Assembly: GCA_911728455.2 (NCBI GenBank)
Contig: OU452231.1
Location: 5,982,963-6,046,962, forward strand
Source: Marthasterias glacialis
Taxonomy: Eukaryota > Echinodermata > Asteroidea > Forcipulatida > Asteriidae
DNA: 64,000 nt
Direction: 5' to 3'
This document shows, piece after piece, positions 1-38,763 of the stretch. Each line of letters starts with the position of its first letter. Positions within the stretch are counted from its first letter, which is position 1. The notes beneath the pieces were generated by a model. That model was given only the letters and a program-made list of their open reading frames with translations, did not search any database and was not told the origin of the DNA. The position numbers and the translations under genes were made by a program.

Positions 1-103
1 TCCTTTCCTGCATCCTGGTGTCTGTGCACAAAAGTGCTGCATGTTTTTGAGATCTGCCAATAAATGTCCAAGTTCTTAGTCTTTGTTTCCTTAGTGTCAT
101 CTG
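1..103 (-). CDS. Possible exon fragment at window edge (unknown gene)
   Basis: On the minus strand a good acceptor (tttgtgtttacag) at 104-116 is followed by sequence open to the window edge in two frames. One is hydrophilic (DTKETKTKNLDIYWQ). I do not recognise the product and cannot tell whether it belongs to the PLEKHA1/2-like gene or a neighbour. It may be chance. Confidence 0.15.
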
Positions 104-841
104 TAAACACAAACACTTTTTTTGTACACAACCACATATCACTTCACAGGTGTTTGGCATTTCCAATATTTCCACTCCAATTTAAAGGGATTGCATAATA
201 GCAACCGTATTTCATTTTCCCATCATTGGAAAGATCCAATATTTCTCTTTTTAACCATAGTAAGCTTGGGTATGGAGGCTAAACACTGACAAAACTAAAA
301 ACTTAACAAACGACCTTTGGCTAGGCTTAGGCTTGAGTGCTGTTTTGTGTGTCAGCTTGGGAAACAAAGTTGCCTATGGAAAGGGTTAAATTCAAATTAT
401 TTAACTAACAGGTTATTAGTCAAGCAGATTGTTCCACTGACAAGAAGAAAAAAAAGAAGAAAACACTTTTTATCAGAAATAACAAAACGGGAAACACTTA
501 TTGTTATTTTTATTGTAAAATATTAAACTTTTCTCAAAAAAGAAGATAATTCTGGGAAAAGAAGAAGATAAATACAAAAATAACTTTTTATTAAAATCTA
601 ACACTACATAAAAACTGAAGAACTACATGAATACACCAACAGAAAAGCCAGAGAAAGCATGGGCAGAGGTTTAGACGGGCTGGTCATGTTGAATAAAACA
701 AACCTAAAAACCTTATATAAAAAAACACATTTTTATTTTTCCCGTCTAATATGTATAGTTTAATCTCCTCTCACCAACATCTATTTTTCATTGAACAATC
801 ACTCCTTATAGAATAGGATTAGGACAGCAGTACATCATACA

Positions 842-844
842 CAT

Positions 845-927
<83 letters not shown>

Positions 928-931
928 TTAT
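842..931 (+). repeat. (ATTT)n microsatellite
   Basis: About 22 tandem attt units followed by (att)n and a T-run. The surrounding 110-840 is AT-rich and shows no gene. Confidence 0.98.
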
Positions 932-1218
932 TATTATTTTTTTTTAAGACCCCACACCTGCTAGTGCAACAGTAGGGGAGGTAAATTTAAAAAATAAAAT
1001 AAAAATTAACTGACTGGTAAAATTTGAAGTAGAGACATAATCTACTAAGGCTTGTGGTTATAACACCAAGTGTATGAACAAATAATCTCTCTGTGAGTTG
1101 TGGTGGTTCTTATGCCATCGGTTCTACTCATCAGGACCACACCTCATAGCGAGATAATTCTTTCTATAAACGTGGTGCTACTACAAATTTACCAGAAACT
1201 AGTTAACACCAAAAACTT

Positions 1219-1700
1219 TAAGGCCTTTTCACATACGACAAACTCTCTGTATTAGACGCGGGTCTGATCCGTGTCAGTTTGGCTGACCTCTTCACACTAC
1301 AACTTTTCAATCTGGTGAGACCCGTGTAGAGCGTTCGATCCATGTTGAAACCAACTCTGGTCTGGAGGTGGGTTGAGAGCTCTCAATCCGTGTTGAAAAT
1401 TCCAACACGTGTCGAAAGCTGTAGTGTGAACACATCGTGGTTCTTTTTATGTTTTATCGTGTTGAGATCCGCAGTAATGCAGTATGGGAATTTTTCGCTT
1501 GGATTCGTGCAGGACCCTGGCAGTGTGAAACGATCACACAATGCGGGTCAAAAGTTACACGTGTAAACCCACACGCTGATTTAGCGCAGAGCTAGTGTGA
1601 AAGCAGAGCTGATTTGAACTGTTTTGAAATTTTATCGAGTCAACACGGAGTTGTAGATTTCAAAACAGATCAGACGTTGATAGTGTGAAAAGGCCTTTAT
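1219..1700. mobile_element. MITE with ends AAGGCCTTTTCACA / TGTGAAAAGGCCTT
   Basis: About 480 bp; left end aaggccttttcaca and right end tgtgaaaaggccttta are inverted. The interior has many imperfect short repeats (acacg, gttgaaa) and no convincing coding frame. Confidence 0.72.
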
Positions 1701-2315
1701 GAGACTCAGATAAAACATTGTTTTACCGGAGAGTAAGTTTATTGACCCAAGGCAATGTTTGATTGGTGTGACTTTACAATGTTGCATCAAGCAAATTCGG
1801 TGAAACCAGGGTAAAGGGGTAAGATTTCAGAGGTTTTTAGGGAACTTTTACTTACTGAATATTTCAGTGCAGAATGGCAATATCTCAGGACTGCATGGTA
1901 GGGTTGCATCAGTACAAAACATGCATTGAGCAGCAAACAAAACAAAAACCAAAAATGAAAATGTGGAGAAAACAATGTTAACATGAAATGTTTTGGTTAT
2001 TGAGCCATGCTATAATGGTTAAGATTAAACAGCATGTGTGTGAATGTCAAAACATCATTTAGGGGCAGCACCACTGCGTTGCTTTGCATGCAGATTCTAT
2101 AACGACCTAACAGGTTATTTGCATACGACCTATATGCAAATTAGTCAAGCAGCAAATGCAATAGCCTACCCTGATACATCCCATTCAGTACAAACCCAAT
2201 GTTTTTGTGTGTCATATTCAGTAGACTTTGAAACTTTGCTTGGTGAACTATGACATAGTGAAGCTTTGTGATAACACCATCAGCATGGACACAAACAATC
2301 TCTGTAAGAACCAGC

Positions 2316-2491
2316 ACCCAATTTCATAGAGCTGCTTAAGCAGGAAATATTGCTTAACAATTTACTGCTTAGCGAAAATGAGCAGGATACCAGTCACAAA
2401 TTGTACATGTGAAATGTTTTTTGGCTGGTAAGCATAATTTTGTTGTGCTCAGCTACTTTTTTTTGCTTAAGCAGCGCTATGATATTGGGCC
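2316..2491. mobile_element. MITE, GGCCCAATTTCATAGAGCTGCTTAA family
   Basis: Left cccaatttcatagagctgct and right aagcagcgctatgatattgg are inverted. The interior has ccagtcaca and ggctggtaagcat, found in all copies. A second, more diverged copy follows immediately at 2495-2648. Confidence 0.8.
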
Positions 2492-2494
2492 AAG

Positions 2495-2648
2495 GTGTCC
2501 AATTTCATAGAGCTGCTTAAACAGACATTAAACAGCAGGAAACCAGTTGCAAACAGTACATCTGACATGGTAGTTTGGCTGGTCACCTTTCTCCTCTGGT
2601 TAGTACAATTGTTTTGTGCTTTGCTTTATGCTTTAAGCAATGGGCCAT
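2495..2648. mobile_element. MITE, same GAGCTGCTTAA family, diverged copy
   Basis: Left tccaatttcatagagctgct; right end gctttaagcaatgggcca is weaker. Adjacent to 2316-2491 in tandem. Confidence 0.65.
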
Positions 2649-3158
2649 AAAGTGTAACATCTCAACCTGTAACATCATGCTCTGATCATCTTGAGGAGAA
2701 TGGTAGAAGCCGAAGATTATCACAGTAGCTTGATTGAGGCTCATCGGATTTTTTCAAAACCACCGCATCTCAATGAGATTATCTCCATGGTGTTACCACA
2801 AACCTCACTAGATCCGTTATACTAGCAAAGACATTTGCTCTAGGTATGCAGATGGTTGTGGGTTTGAAACCAAGTGGATTTCCCTCCACCCCCCCCCCAC
2901 AACCAAATGCTAAGAATGCAATGAATATACAGTGCTCAGATCATACGTCGGTGTAGGGTAAGCTCTGACCACATCGGTTATTGTTAATTTCAAGGAATGC
3001 AGGATCAGGGATGCATCAGTATGGGGTAAATTGCAGCAGGGGGGTCTCTATGCATGCTTGTAATGGAGAAAGGAGCGCCTTGCTTGTCAGCCACGATGGA
3101 ATAAGAGTTACGTACATGTGTATGAGGCCAAGTGTCGTGCATTGCTTAGGGTGGTAGG

Positions 3159-3200
3159 CTACACATAATCATCTGGATCATCATCGCTATACATAAGGGG
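3159..3200 (-). CDS. Possible terminal coding exon of the PLEKHA1/2-like gene
   Basis: After an acceptor tgtactgtag, fourteen codons in the phase required by the preceding exon read PLMYSDDDPDDYV and stop. TAPP proteins end in an acidic stretch and a C-terminal valine that binds PDZ domains (for example SDV), so an acidic tail ending in valine is attractive. The evidence is short, other exons may lie between, and I see no clear polyadenylation signal close below. Treat as a candidate only. Confidence 0.3.
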   Translation of the reverse strand, partial: PLMYSDDDPDDYV

Positions 3201-3244
3201 CTACAGTACAGTGGTAGTTCAAACAAAATATGGTCAACATGATG

Positions 3245-3362
3245 TTACAATCAGACCCCTTGCACAGGCCACCATCACTGGGGTCCAAAAAATGGAAACG
3301 CGCGCACGACTCTCAGCCATTGAGAGATCTTCCTTTGACCTCAATGAGGGCGCTGTTTGAGC
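3245..3362 (+). repeat. Dispersed repeat shared with 5402-5530
   Basis: Both contain agatcttcctttgacctca then tgagggc.ctgttt after a gaaacg.gc.c stretch. Two copies in the 3' part of the PLEKHA1/2-like gene, the second right next to coding exon 10. Family unknown. Confidence 0.6.
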
Positions 3363-3648
3363 TTGTGGCATCATATGCAATGGGTCTGTACAGTCAAAAG
3401 GGTATATCATACATAACTGAAAAAGATGAAACAAAATTATGACATTTTTTTCAACCTTGAAAGCTTCCTTTTCCTAGATTTCAAACCATTCAACATTAAC
3501 CTGTGAAAAAGTTCTGTCTGAAATACTGCCATGTTTGAGTAAAGTATCCTCAAACATTTGAGTTCTCACTTTGATTTGCAAAATCAAAATAAGCAAAATA
3601 AACAAATCAAATCAACTTTCCTATAAAACATAAAGTATTATTCTGCTG

Positions 3649-4259
3649 TTCAACCAGTTGGCGCCGGATAAACTGTTTACACGCAAATGTTTCCCCTGCC
3701 CGGAAACGGAATCAGTGAACAGACGCCATTGTGTCCAAATATCCGAGTAAAGGTCACCCGGACATTCCACTGCTGAGCGTGCACAGACTGCAAACACGCC
3801 GTCTAACGCCTTGTTTCACCCACACAAAGACAAAATATGGTCTTGAACATTTTGCCTGTTTCTGGCCGTTGAGAGGTGGTTTTTGTGTAATCCCCGATTC
3901 CAGAGCTTTGTCGTTTTATTCCAAGAAGAGGATTACGAGACATCGAGAGGCTTCCACCAATTGTTTATTCATTGCATTTCGGCGCAATGGAGGCAAATCA
4001 GAGTGAGCCGGCAATCGAGCCATGGTTTTGTGTTCAGTACAACTTCTCTGCCATAGGTAGCGGCTGATGTTTTGTAACTCACAGCGTGTGAATCTGACAT
4101 TTTCTCGGTCGAGAAAACAAAACACACCATGCAGTAAAAAGAATCCTTTTTTTTCTTGGCAAGTCAGGGTTTCTTTGTGCCAGCAGTACTCTCAAAGAAA
4201 AATGATTCCATTCCGGCAATTCCGAGAAAATGGAAGATTCCCAGTGGCAACTGGTTGAA
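3649..4259 (-). mobile_element. CTTAACCAGTTG-family inverted-repeat element
   Basis: About 611 bp bounded by ttcaaccagttg and caactggttgaa. The reverse complement is collinear with 51463-54255 minus its hAT insert, including the blocks around ctggcacaaagaaaccctga and ggaagcctctcga. It lies downstream of the PLEKHA1/2-like PH2 exons. Confidence 0.82.
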
Positions 4260-4544
4260 ACATAATTTGATGTTATTTTCACAGGTTGGTTTTAAGGTGG
4301 TTTTTGTAAACTAGAAGATTTGCGATGGCGATTTTCTCTTCCAAAATCAATGATAAAACTTACCTTATCAATGCATCACACTGATTATTATTTAATGGTA
4401 AGGGTTGTCACAATGTACAAGTACATGTATAACATACACTGTACATTATCATTGTGCCAGTGCAACAAGTTCATTTGTTATACCAAGAATGTTTATTGGT
4501 CGGGGATATGGGACGCAGACGCTCGTTAGTTTTTCCCGTATTCC

Positions 4545-4783
4545 ATGAGCACGAGTGTGATAAGGAATTTATCTTCCAGTCAACTGGAAGATAAAGCCAG
4601 TCAACTGGAAGATAACACAACTTTGACCGTTATTTAATGAAGAGCAAAACGTGCAACGCACACATTTTAGAACGCCATTTTGCACTGTCTGTATACGGAG
4701 CGTGACGCATGATACTCACAATACGCAGAGTGCAATATAGGCTACTGGGAGTATGATATGGTTTATTATCACACTCCCGTTGA
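4545..4783. mobile_element. Probable TIR element AACGGGAGTGTGATAA
   Basis: Left gagcacgagtgtgataagg, right ttatcacactcccgtt. The inner left part has three cttccagtcaactggaag-type palindromes at 4570-4612. Approximate boundaries. Confidence 0.5.
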
Positions 4784-5269
4784 GCAATCTGATTGGAGGA
4801 TGAGTGCGTACTGGAAAATAAGACCTTGGTTTACTGACACAACGATGTCACTACTTATAACATCTTGTAATCTGAAGAGAGTGATAGTTAAATACTTTTA
4901 ATCATGCGAACAAAATCTCATGCTGGATTTTTAACCCAATGGCAAATGGTTTCGAAAATGAATCGTGACAACTTATTTCCAAAAGAATTTATGCTTGGTC
5001 TTAATTTACATGAATTGAAATATAATATTCAAATGAATAGCTTGAGCCATATCCATATCATCTTTACAAAGTAGGCAATTTGTTTGATCAACGGATGAGA
5101 AAAGTTTAAACCCACGTTCGCATCAAACTCAAAATGGTTCAGTCATCATGTCACACTCTATGGTGTTTTTCCGTCATCCAGTTAATAAACATCATCTAGT
5201 GTTGAGGTACTACAACCATAAGTCTAATGCGATTTAACGTGGCTTTGTTAATTCATGAAGCAAACTTAC

Positions 5270-32795
<27,526 letters not shown>

Positions 32796-33685
32796 TCAGA
32801 CGTTAGGCAAGGCCAAAAATCTAAATCACATTGTTGTATGGTAAAATTGAACATCTTATTCTTTATACCTGATGCAATTATTATCTTACAATAATTTGCG
32901 AAATGTTGTATGTATGTTAAATACAGTACGTATGTAGATCTATGTATACTGTATCCATAAAAGGCTCTCTCATTTTTCGTCTAAACGCTGCGAAAGTTGC
33001 ATGGAGCATACATGTAGGTGATGACTTCGGGACGTGTTATAACCTATAAATGAACACAATCCATTCAGAATTGACCAACATATGAACAAAAAAAAAAAAA
33101 CCAAATCCATACTTTTATGGGCCTTTTTCTCTGTTGTTATTAGCCACCAGTGTGGCGTGCAGTGTAAACAATAAGCCACTGCAGGGAGGACACCTTTTAT
33201 GGTTCTTTTTCACTGTTGTTGTGGGCCGCACGTTACTCCGTTGCTGCGTGTAAGTGTAATGTATGTAGGCGTGTCTACCCATTGCCAAAAACCGAGGACT
33301 TTAACAAAAGGGATCCATTGGGTGTTTTGACAGAGCAAGGACGTCCTCACATCGCTTTCACGGATGAAGCTACATGTACTGGGTATATCGCTAAAAAACA
33401 AGTCAAAACAATGGAACAACAATAAGAAGTCCTTGATTTATGGGGTTGACAAATGGATGTTTAAACGGTCGTTTCGATAGAAACGCACTTGGTTCCTTCT
33501 GAGAACGGGGAAGTGCTTTTAAAAAGGAAGGGGGATATAGGCCTGAAGGTTTAAGACTACAATACTGATTTTCATTTCTTGAAAACTTACAATTTACTAA
33601 CTTACTTACTTCTATTAAAAAGATCAAAATAATAAAACTGTTTTTGTTTTGTTTTACCGGTTTGTGTTTAGTTTGATGCATACAA

Positions 33686-33863
33686 CAGGCCTCGATCTTA
33701 AGAAAAACAGGGGCAGGCCTTTGCTGGCCAAATCAGAGAAATTGTACAAGGGCATGATGGCCAAGTTAGTAGTGACAGTGCAATTGTTTTGAAGGGCATG
33801 CTGGCCAACTCAACAGGGCATGAGGCCAATGGCCGTGGTGGCCTTGGTTAAGATCAAGACCTG
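33686..33863. mobile_element. CAGGCCTCGATCTTAA-family TIR element
   Basis: Left caggcctcgatcttaaga, right gttaagatcaagacctg. Interior repeats gggcatgatggcc, gggcatgctggcc, gggcatgaggcc. Related in layout to 46481-47438 and 32204-32343. Confidence 0.72.
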
Positions 33864-34637
33864 ATACAAGTAAAACAAACAAATATATTAAACATAATGT
33901 GCAATTTTTACTTGCAAACAGTCCAATGAAGGTTATATCCGTTGTTTAATTACCTTTTTGTAATTTCACATACATGTACAGTACGTATATAATGCAAATA
34001 AAAACATTGTTATTCACAATTAAAGCTATGGTGTGTTGTAAATAGTTGTTATTAAAAAGATAAGTTCAATTACAAAAGCTGTCCTTGTATAAAGTTGGTA
34101 CTAGTTGTAATTTAATCCTGTGAACTACTCCTTCCTGAAGTGCTCATTATTTATGACGAAAAATTGTCTGTGAATCATTGAAATCACTCTTCCAAAAGTT
34201 GATTATGTACAATTCCTTTAAAGAACTGTACAGCAGTATTCAACTTTCATATTTGTACAACTCTAGTTTAGGAAGCTGTTTCTGCATTAAGTCAATACTG
34301 TTCTTTAGGCCCATACATGTATATCTTGTTTCATTTGAATGCAACCAAAGTTTTGCAGTCATTAGCTCCAAACGAACTGACAAAAGTGTGGCAGTGTGAA
34401 TTAAATCTGAATTCCTTAAGTTTCTACCATGTCAACTTGAAGTAATTTTTAAAATACTTCTATTTTCGAGTTATTAAAGTACTATTTCATTAAATACTTT
34501 AATACTCGGTGGAGCAATACAGCTGAAAAGTGACATTAATGTCTTACACTACAGTGAAAAATATTTTTAAAATATCTCAATAGTGTTGCTTTTTTGTTTG
34601 TGTGTAAATTAATGTTAATAAATTTCGCTCAACTGCT

Positions 34638-34763
34638 CTGGGCCCAATTTCATGGCTCTGCTTACCGCGGAATTCTGCGCTTACGGCGGCCAGTAAAGCA
34701 CGTAGTTCTATGGGCCGTAAGGGCAGAATTTCGCGGTAAGCAGAGCCATGAAATTGGGCCCAG
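34638..34763. mobile_element. Foldback MITE, GGGCCCAATTTCATGGCTCTG family
   Basis: A near-perfect hairpin: left gggcccaatttcatggctct, right agagccatgaaattgggccc; stem continues through gcttaccgcggaattctgcg. Other copies: 18443-18573 and 28052-28160. Confidence 0.9.
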
Positions 34764-35049
34764 GTTGTATCCATGTCATCTAATGTTTAGACCTGTTTAA
34801 CCCTGTTGTGATTTTCTAAAAACAACAAATCAAAACAATGGCACTGTCTCTCATTCATTGTGAATGTGATTCTAAGAAGAAGAAAAAAACATAAATTCTC
34901 TACAACCAAAAACAACACATCAAAACAATGAAAATGTGTTCATCATTGTGATTTTAAAAACATTAATTCTCTAAAACAACAAAGCAATGGCAAAAGAATG
35001 TCCAAATCACGCTGTGATTTAAAACCGATCTCTAAAAACAACAAAGGTA

Positions 35050-35189
35050 AAGCCCGGTTCATACTTCACACGAAAGCGAAGGCGAAGCGAATTTTGGTGA
35101 CGCAACAATTCAGTACGCACTGTTTTTCAATTGTGACGCAAGAAATTTCGCTTCGCTTTTGCCATTCGCGTGAAGTATGAACCGGGCTT
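35050..35189. mobile_element. MITE, AAGCCCGGTTCATACTTC family, copy 2
   Basis: Left aagcccggttcatacttcac, right gtgaagtatgaaccgggctt, with gaaggcgaagcgaa and its complement. About 140 bp like copy 1. Confidence 0.9.
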
Positions 35190-35199
35190 ATGGCATATA

Positions 35200-36330
35200 T
35201 TGTCCAGTAATTACAGTAATCATTGTTGTGGTTTCACAAGACAAATTCTCTGGTCAAAAAAAGATTTATGTCACAATCTTAAATCTGAAGAAAAAGAAAT
35301 ACATTTCACTTACCCTTGTCTGAAGTGCATTAACAAAATGCATCAAGAGTCCAGTGTGCAGCAATGTAGGTTCCAAAAAAAACTAAAACTACAATCGAAA
35401 ACTCCCCTTCTTTAGCTCTATTTGAATGTTCGAACGAACCAGGAAGTTAATGCATTTCCCAGGCCTGCAGTGACAGTTACTAAACCGTGATGATGGCTAT
35501 TTGCGGGGGGGGGGGGGGGGTTTCTATGCGGTTGACCGACCAAAGTTGTTGTCCAACTAAATTTCTAACAGTAATACCATTAGTATGTTTTGTTGTTTGC
35601 CAGCACTTTCACTGAATAAATTGGAGTGTAACATTCAGTACAGGTTTACACTACAAAAAATGGCGAGAGCTGCGACAGGAACATCCCGTAAATTGATACG
35701 ATAGCTTTATGTTGATGCCTGTAATTTGTCATTTTGTGTGATTCTCTACATAGTCGGGTTCCTGGAATTACGAAAATGTTTCGCAGATAAAATTCGTTTC
35801 AGAAGTACAAGAAGTAGACTAAATAAACTTAGAGAGGTAATAGTGCTTTTGAAAAAAAAAATCTTAATATTTTAAAATAAATTTAAAAAGAAAAGGAAAG
35901 AAGAAACAAAAACTACATCCGCATCAGAGGGGGAATTCAACGTTGTTATTATTGTTATTTATTATTGTTTTCTGATCTATTTTGTAGCCCAATTAATTAA
36001 TTGCAACAACAATTTCAACAGTTTAAAAAAGGTATAGAGAATAAGATATTTCTTGTTTGTTTCTGTTGTTTGTACTGACATACACAGGACTGGTTGTAAA
36101 GAGAGCAGCAGCGAATGTTACTGTTGGGGTGGTGTTCTTGTTATAATGCTGTTTGCTACATTTTGTTTTAAGAGAGTCTGACGTTGAGTTTAAAAAATAC
36201 ATTGTCTGCCTGTAAAATACAAACTAATAACTGAAATTACTTTAAAATATGTTTTTATGCCCATACACAAATAATATTCTTATCCCCGATGCAAACAATT
36301 AACATCTATTATTATAATGGTTGCGGTTCC
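35200..36330. other. Upstream region of the PLEKHA1/2-like gene, nothing identified
   Basis: AT-rich DNA between the start-codon exon and NHP2. A promoter or untranslated first exon of the PLEKHA1/2-like gene should lie somewhere in 32.8-38.3 kb, but I found no clear core promoter. Confidence 0.5.
35504..35521 (+). repeat. Homopolymer G run
   Basis: Eighteen G residues; other such tracts occur near 26823 (C), 39863 (G) and 37388 (G). They may vary in length between assemblies. Confidence 0.9.
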
Positions 36331-36344
36331 CGTTTTTAATAGGA

Positions 36345-36512
36345 TTCGAACTGCCTCTAGCTGTCGGTAGCCTAGTTGGTAAGACATCTGCTCTAGAATG
36401 GCTGGGGTCGTGGGTTCGAATCCCACCCAAGGATTTATGCCTGTGGGTTTTTTTTTCACAGGACTCGGGAAAGTACTGAGTTTACAGTGCTTAACACACA
36501 TCTGTGTATGGG
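36345..36512 (+). mobile_element. tRNA-derived SINE (third family)
   Basis: A box gtagcctagttggtaagac, B box gtgggttcgaatcccaccc, then ggatttatgcctgtgggttt and tgagtttacagtgcttaaca. The same 3' segment recurs at 60395-60470. It folds partly like a tRNA but lacks a proper acceptor stem. Confidence 0.75.
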
Positions 36513-36519
36513 CAAAAAA

Positions 36520-38340
36520 ACACCACCAAAAATGAAATTACTTTATCCTTTATTTTCCAGTTATTTTAAATCTCAAAGGTTTAAATTTCAAAATGGGGGG
36601 TAGGGCATGAGATTCAATTGCGGACCCCTTCCTCCTCCCCTAATACTCAGTTACCCGACTGGAAGAAAGTAAGCTTGCACGGTGAGTCGTGGTGATGTTG
36701 TTGGTTCTTTCCATGGAGGAAGGAAACCCTCCATGGTTCTTTCAGAGTTTTGTTATTAATAGCACGCCTTTAATGTAAACACCCCCACCCACCACACGGT
36801 ACAGCGGTGGCGCTATTTATAACTTACAATTGGATTAAAATGCACACTAGGTGGCGCTATTTATCTTGAGTGGTTAAAAAATAAAGCGTTTGCACTGACA
36901 CAAAAAGATGCCAGTGCTTTCAGCCAAATGATAGTTGAAGTTACATTTTATTAGTTGATATATCATTCACCATTCAATTGAAAAAAGGAACATCATTAAA
37001 GAAAAATAATCTCACTCTCAATGGCAGATCTGAAGCCTTGTTCAGTTCCTACAAATTTGAGGGTTAATATTTCAAGCACCCTCCCCCCCTAAAAAAAGTT
37101 CACGGTTATATTTAATTTAGCAAAGCGGTGAAACCAATAGCACTTAAATTGTGTATGTCATTTATTTCCAAGCCTTGTGGTTTGTGTACTCCTGTGTTGT
37201 AAATATTAATGTGGTCTTTAGGTGGAAAGATGTGTACCAAAAGCTAAAAGCCTGGTTCATAATGGGAATTGCAAAAGCACAGTGAATTTTCTTGTGTCAC
37301 ATTGGCTTTCATGTGAAGTATGGACCAAGCTTAAATCAAGGTTGTACATTTTTACATTGCATTGCTACACAAAAGGGGCGCAACCTTGGGGGGGGGGGGG
37401 TCTCTCGATATCCCCTGCTCAGAACCCTTCCTTCCCCCACCCCCCCAAAATGAGACAAAAAACGCACCCAATTAAGGGTTCTATACATTAAATAGCCCCC
37501 AAATTAAGTCTTTGCCCCCCCTCCCCCTTATATGAAAATGTCTGATTACGTCACTGCTACACATCTTAACCCTTGCTCTCCCAAATCATATTGAGGAACT
37601 TGTCCGATAGTGGAGCGTTCTGGACTGTTGGCCAAAATAACAATCTTATCTACATTATAAAGGTCCAACTATTTTGGTGTTGAGTTACCACAGAGTGGAG
37701 ATTTTGGAGGACTCAGGAGGGTCTCTAGCCAGACACTGGGGGATAAGGTTAAAGGTAGTCTTGGTGCAAGACGTTATCATGCAACATCTTGCTACACGAC
37801 CACTGCACTCCCGATCTGTCTAAAGGGCAGTTTGTGGACCAAGTCAGGTTTGTGTTTCCAGTGGCTAAAATGGTACGGTCACAAGAAATGCCTTCCACCA
37901 ATACTAGATTAAAGGAAGAAAATGGACGAAGTAAAAATAGTTTTGCTATGTACAGAACATGGTTTATTCTATGCATTGACGTTTATACATAAAAAAAGGT
38001 AACCTTTTTTTACAGAAAAGTTTGATTCACCATTTGTAAACTAAACGATGCCTAAATAATATTAAAATTAAAACTTGTTATAAATGATGATTTGCTCAAT
38101 GTGGTTAACCAGCTGGTAGACACCCACAGAGCAGTACTGAATACCTAAATATTTACATTTAAAACTAACAATTTGGTTTGATAATTTGCTTTGCAGAAAG
38201 TCCTGTTTGAGCTAAGATATTAAGCTGGAAGGGTACACCAACAGCTAAATTACCACACAATAAGAAATGCATAAGACTGGTTTCAAGCCACTTTTATACA
38301 CTTGGACAAAAAAATTGAGCATTTTCTACTGAAATAGAGG
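36520..38340. other. Intergenic stretch between PLEKHA1/2-like gene and NHP2
   Basis: Contains two ggtggcgctatttat segments (36807, 36851), G/C-rich low-complexity patches (37385-37530) and a diverged repeat shared with 21810-21890 (attttggtgttgagtta at 37670). No gene recognised. Confidence 0.55.
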
Positions 38341-38344
38341 GCTT

Positions 38345-38475
38345 TGGGACACTAGGTGGCAGCAGACACTTTCCATTGTTTACGCTTTTCTGAGCTTCAA
38401 TGCTGTCCACTTCTAAGAACTATGAATTTATTTGGTATGTCTGCTGCCACCAAGTGTCCCGAAAAGTCTCCCATT
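38345..38475. mobile_element. Foldback MITE related to 28260-28385 (3' of NHP2)
   Basis: Left ttgggacactaggtggcagc, right gctgccaccaagtgtcccga with aaaagtctcccatt. It lies just below the NHP2 stop and may include the transcript's 3' end. Confidence 0.7.
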
Positions 38476-38637
38476 GAGCTCTGGTCTGGAACATCCCCTT
38501 TCCCGACAAATAACCGTCTCAAGAAAGAAACTGAACAAAAATCATTTTACCTGAAACCTGAAAAACGGAATTTCCTTAATTTTAATGTCTACCAAAAAAT
38601 TGGGGTGCTTTGTGGGACCCAGTGTGTAATATTTTGT

Positions 38638-38763
38638 TTAGATGGGTGGTGGTAGTTGTTTAACAAGCTGTTGACATTCCTCAAAGACGTCTGCATAATC
38701 TTCATGTGACTTGACCAACACGCAACAAGTTGATCTCTTAGCTCCCATTGCTGCTCCAAGATC
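38638..38763 (-). CDS. NHP2: NHP2 exon 4 (terminal)
   Basis: Forty-one codons and TAA, from [12 protein letters not shown] through [15 protein letters not shown] to QLPPPI. It matches the human DLGAAAGSKRPTCVIMV...LPL tail. A possible AATAAA (minus strand) lies at 38432-38427, but inside a repeat, so the 3' end is uncertain. Confidence 0.94.
   Translation of the reverse strand, partial: DLGAAMGAKRSTCCVLVKSHEDYADVFEECQQLVKQLPPPI

Noticed and set aside
36360-36430. tRNA gene with ggttcgaatcc B box
   Set aside because: The acceptor stem does not close and the segment continues into a 3' tail repeated at 60395-60470; it is a SINE.
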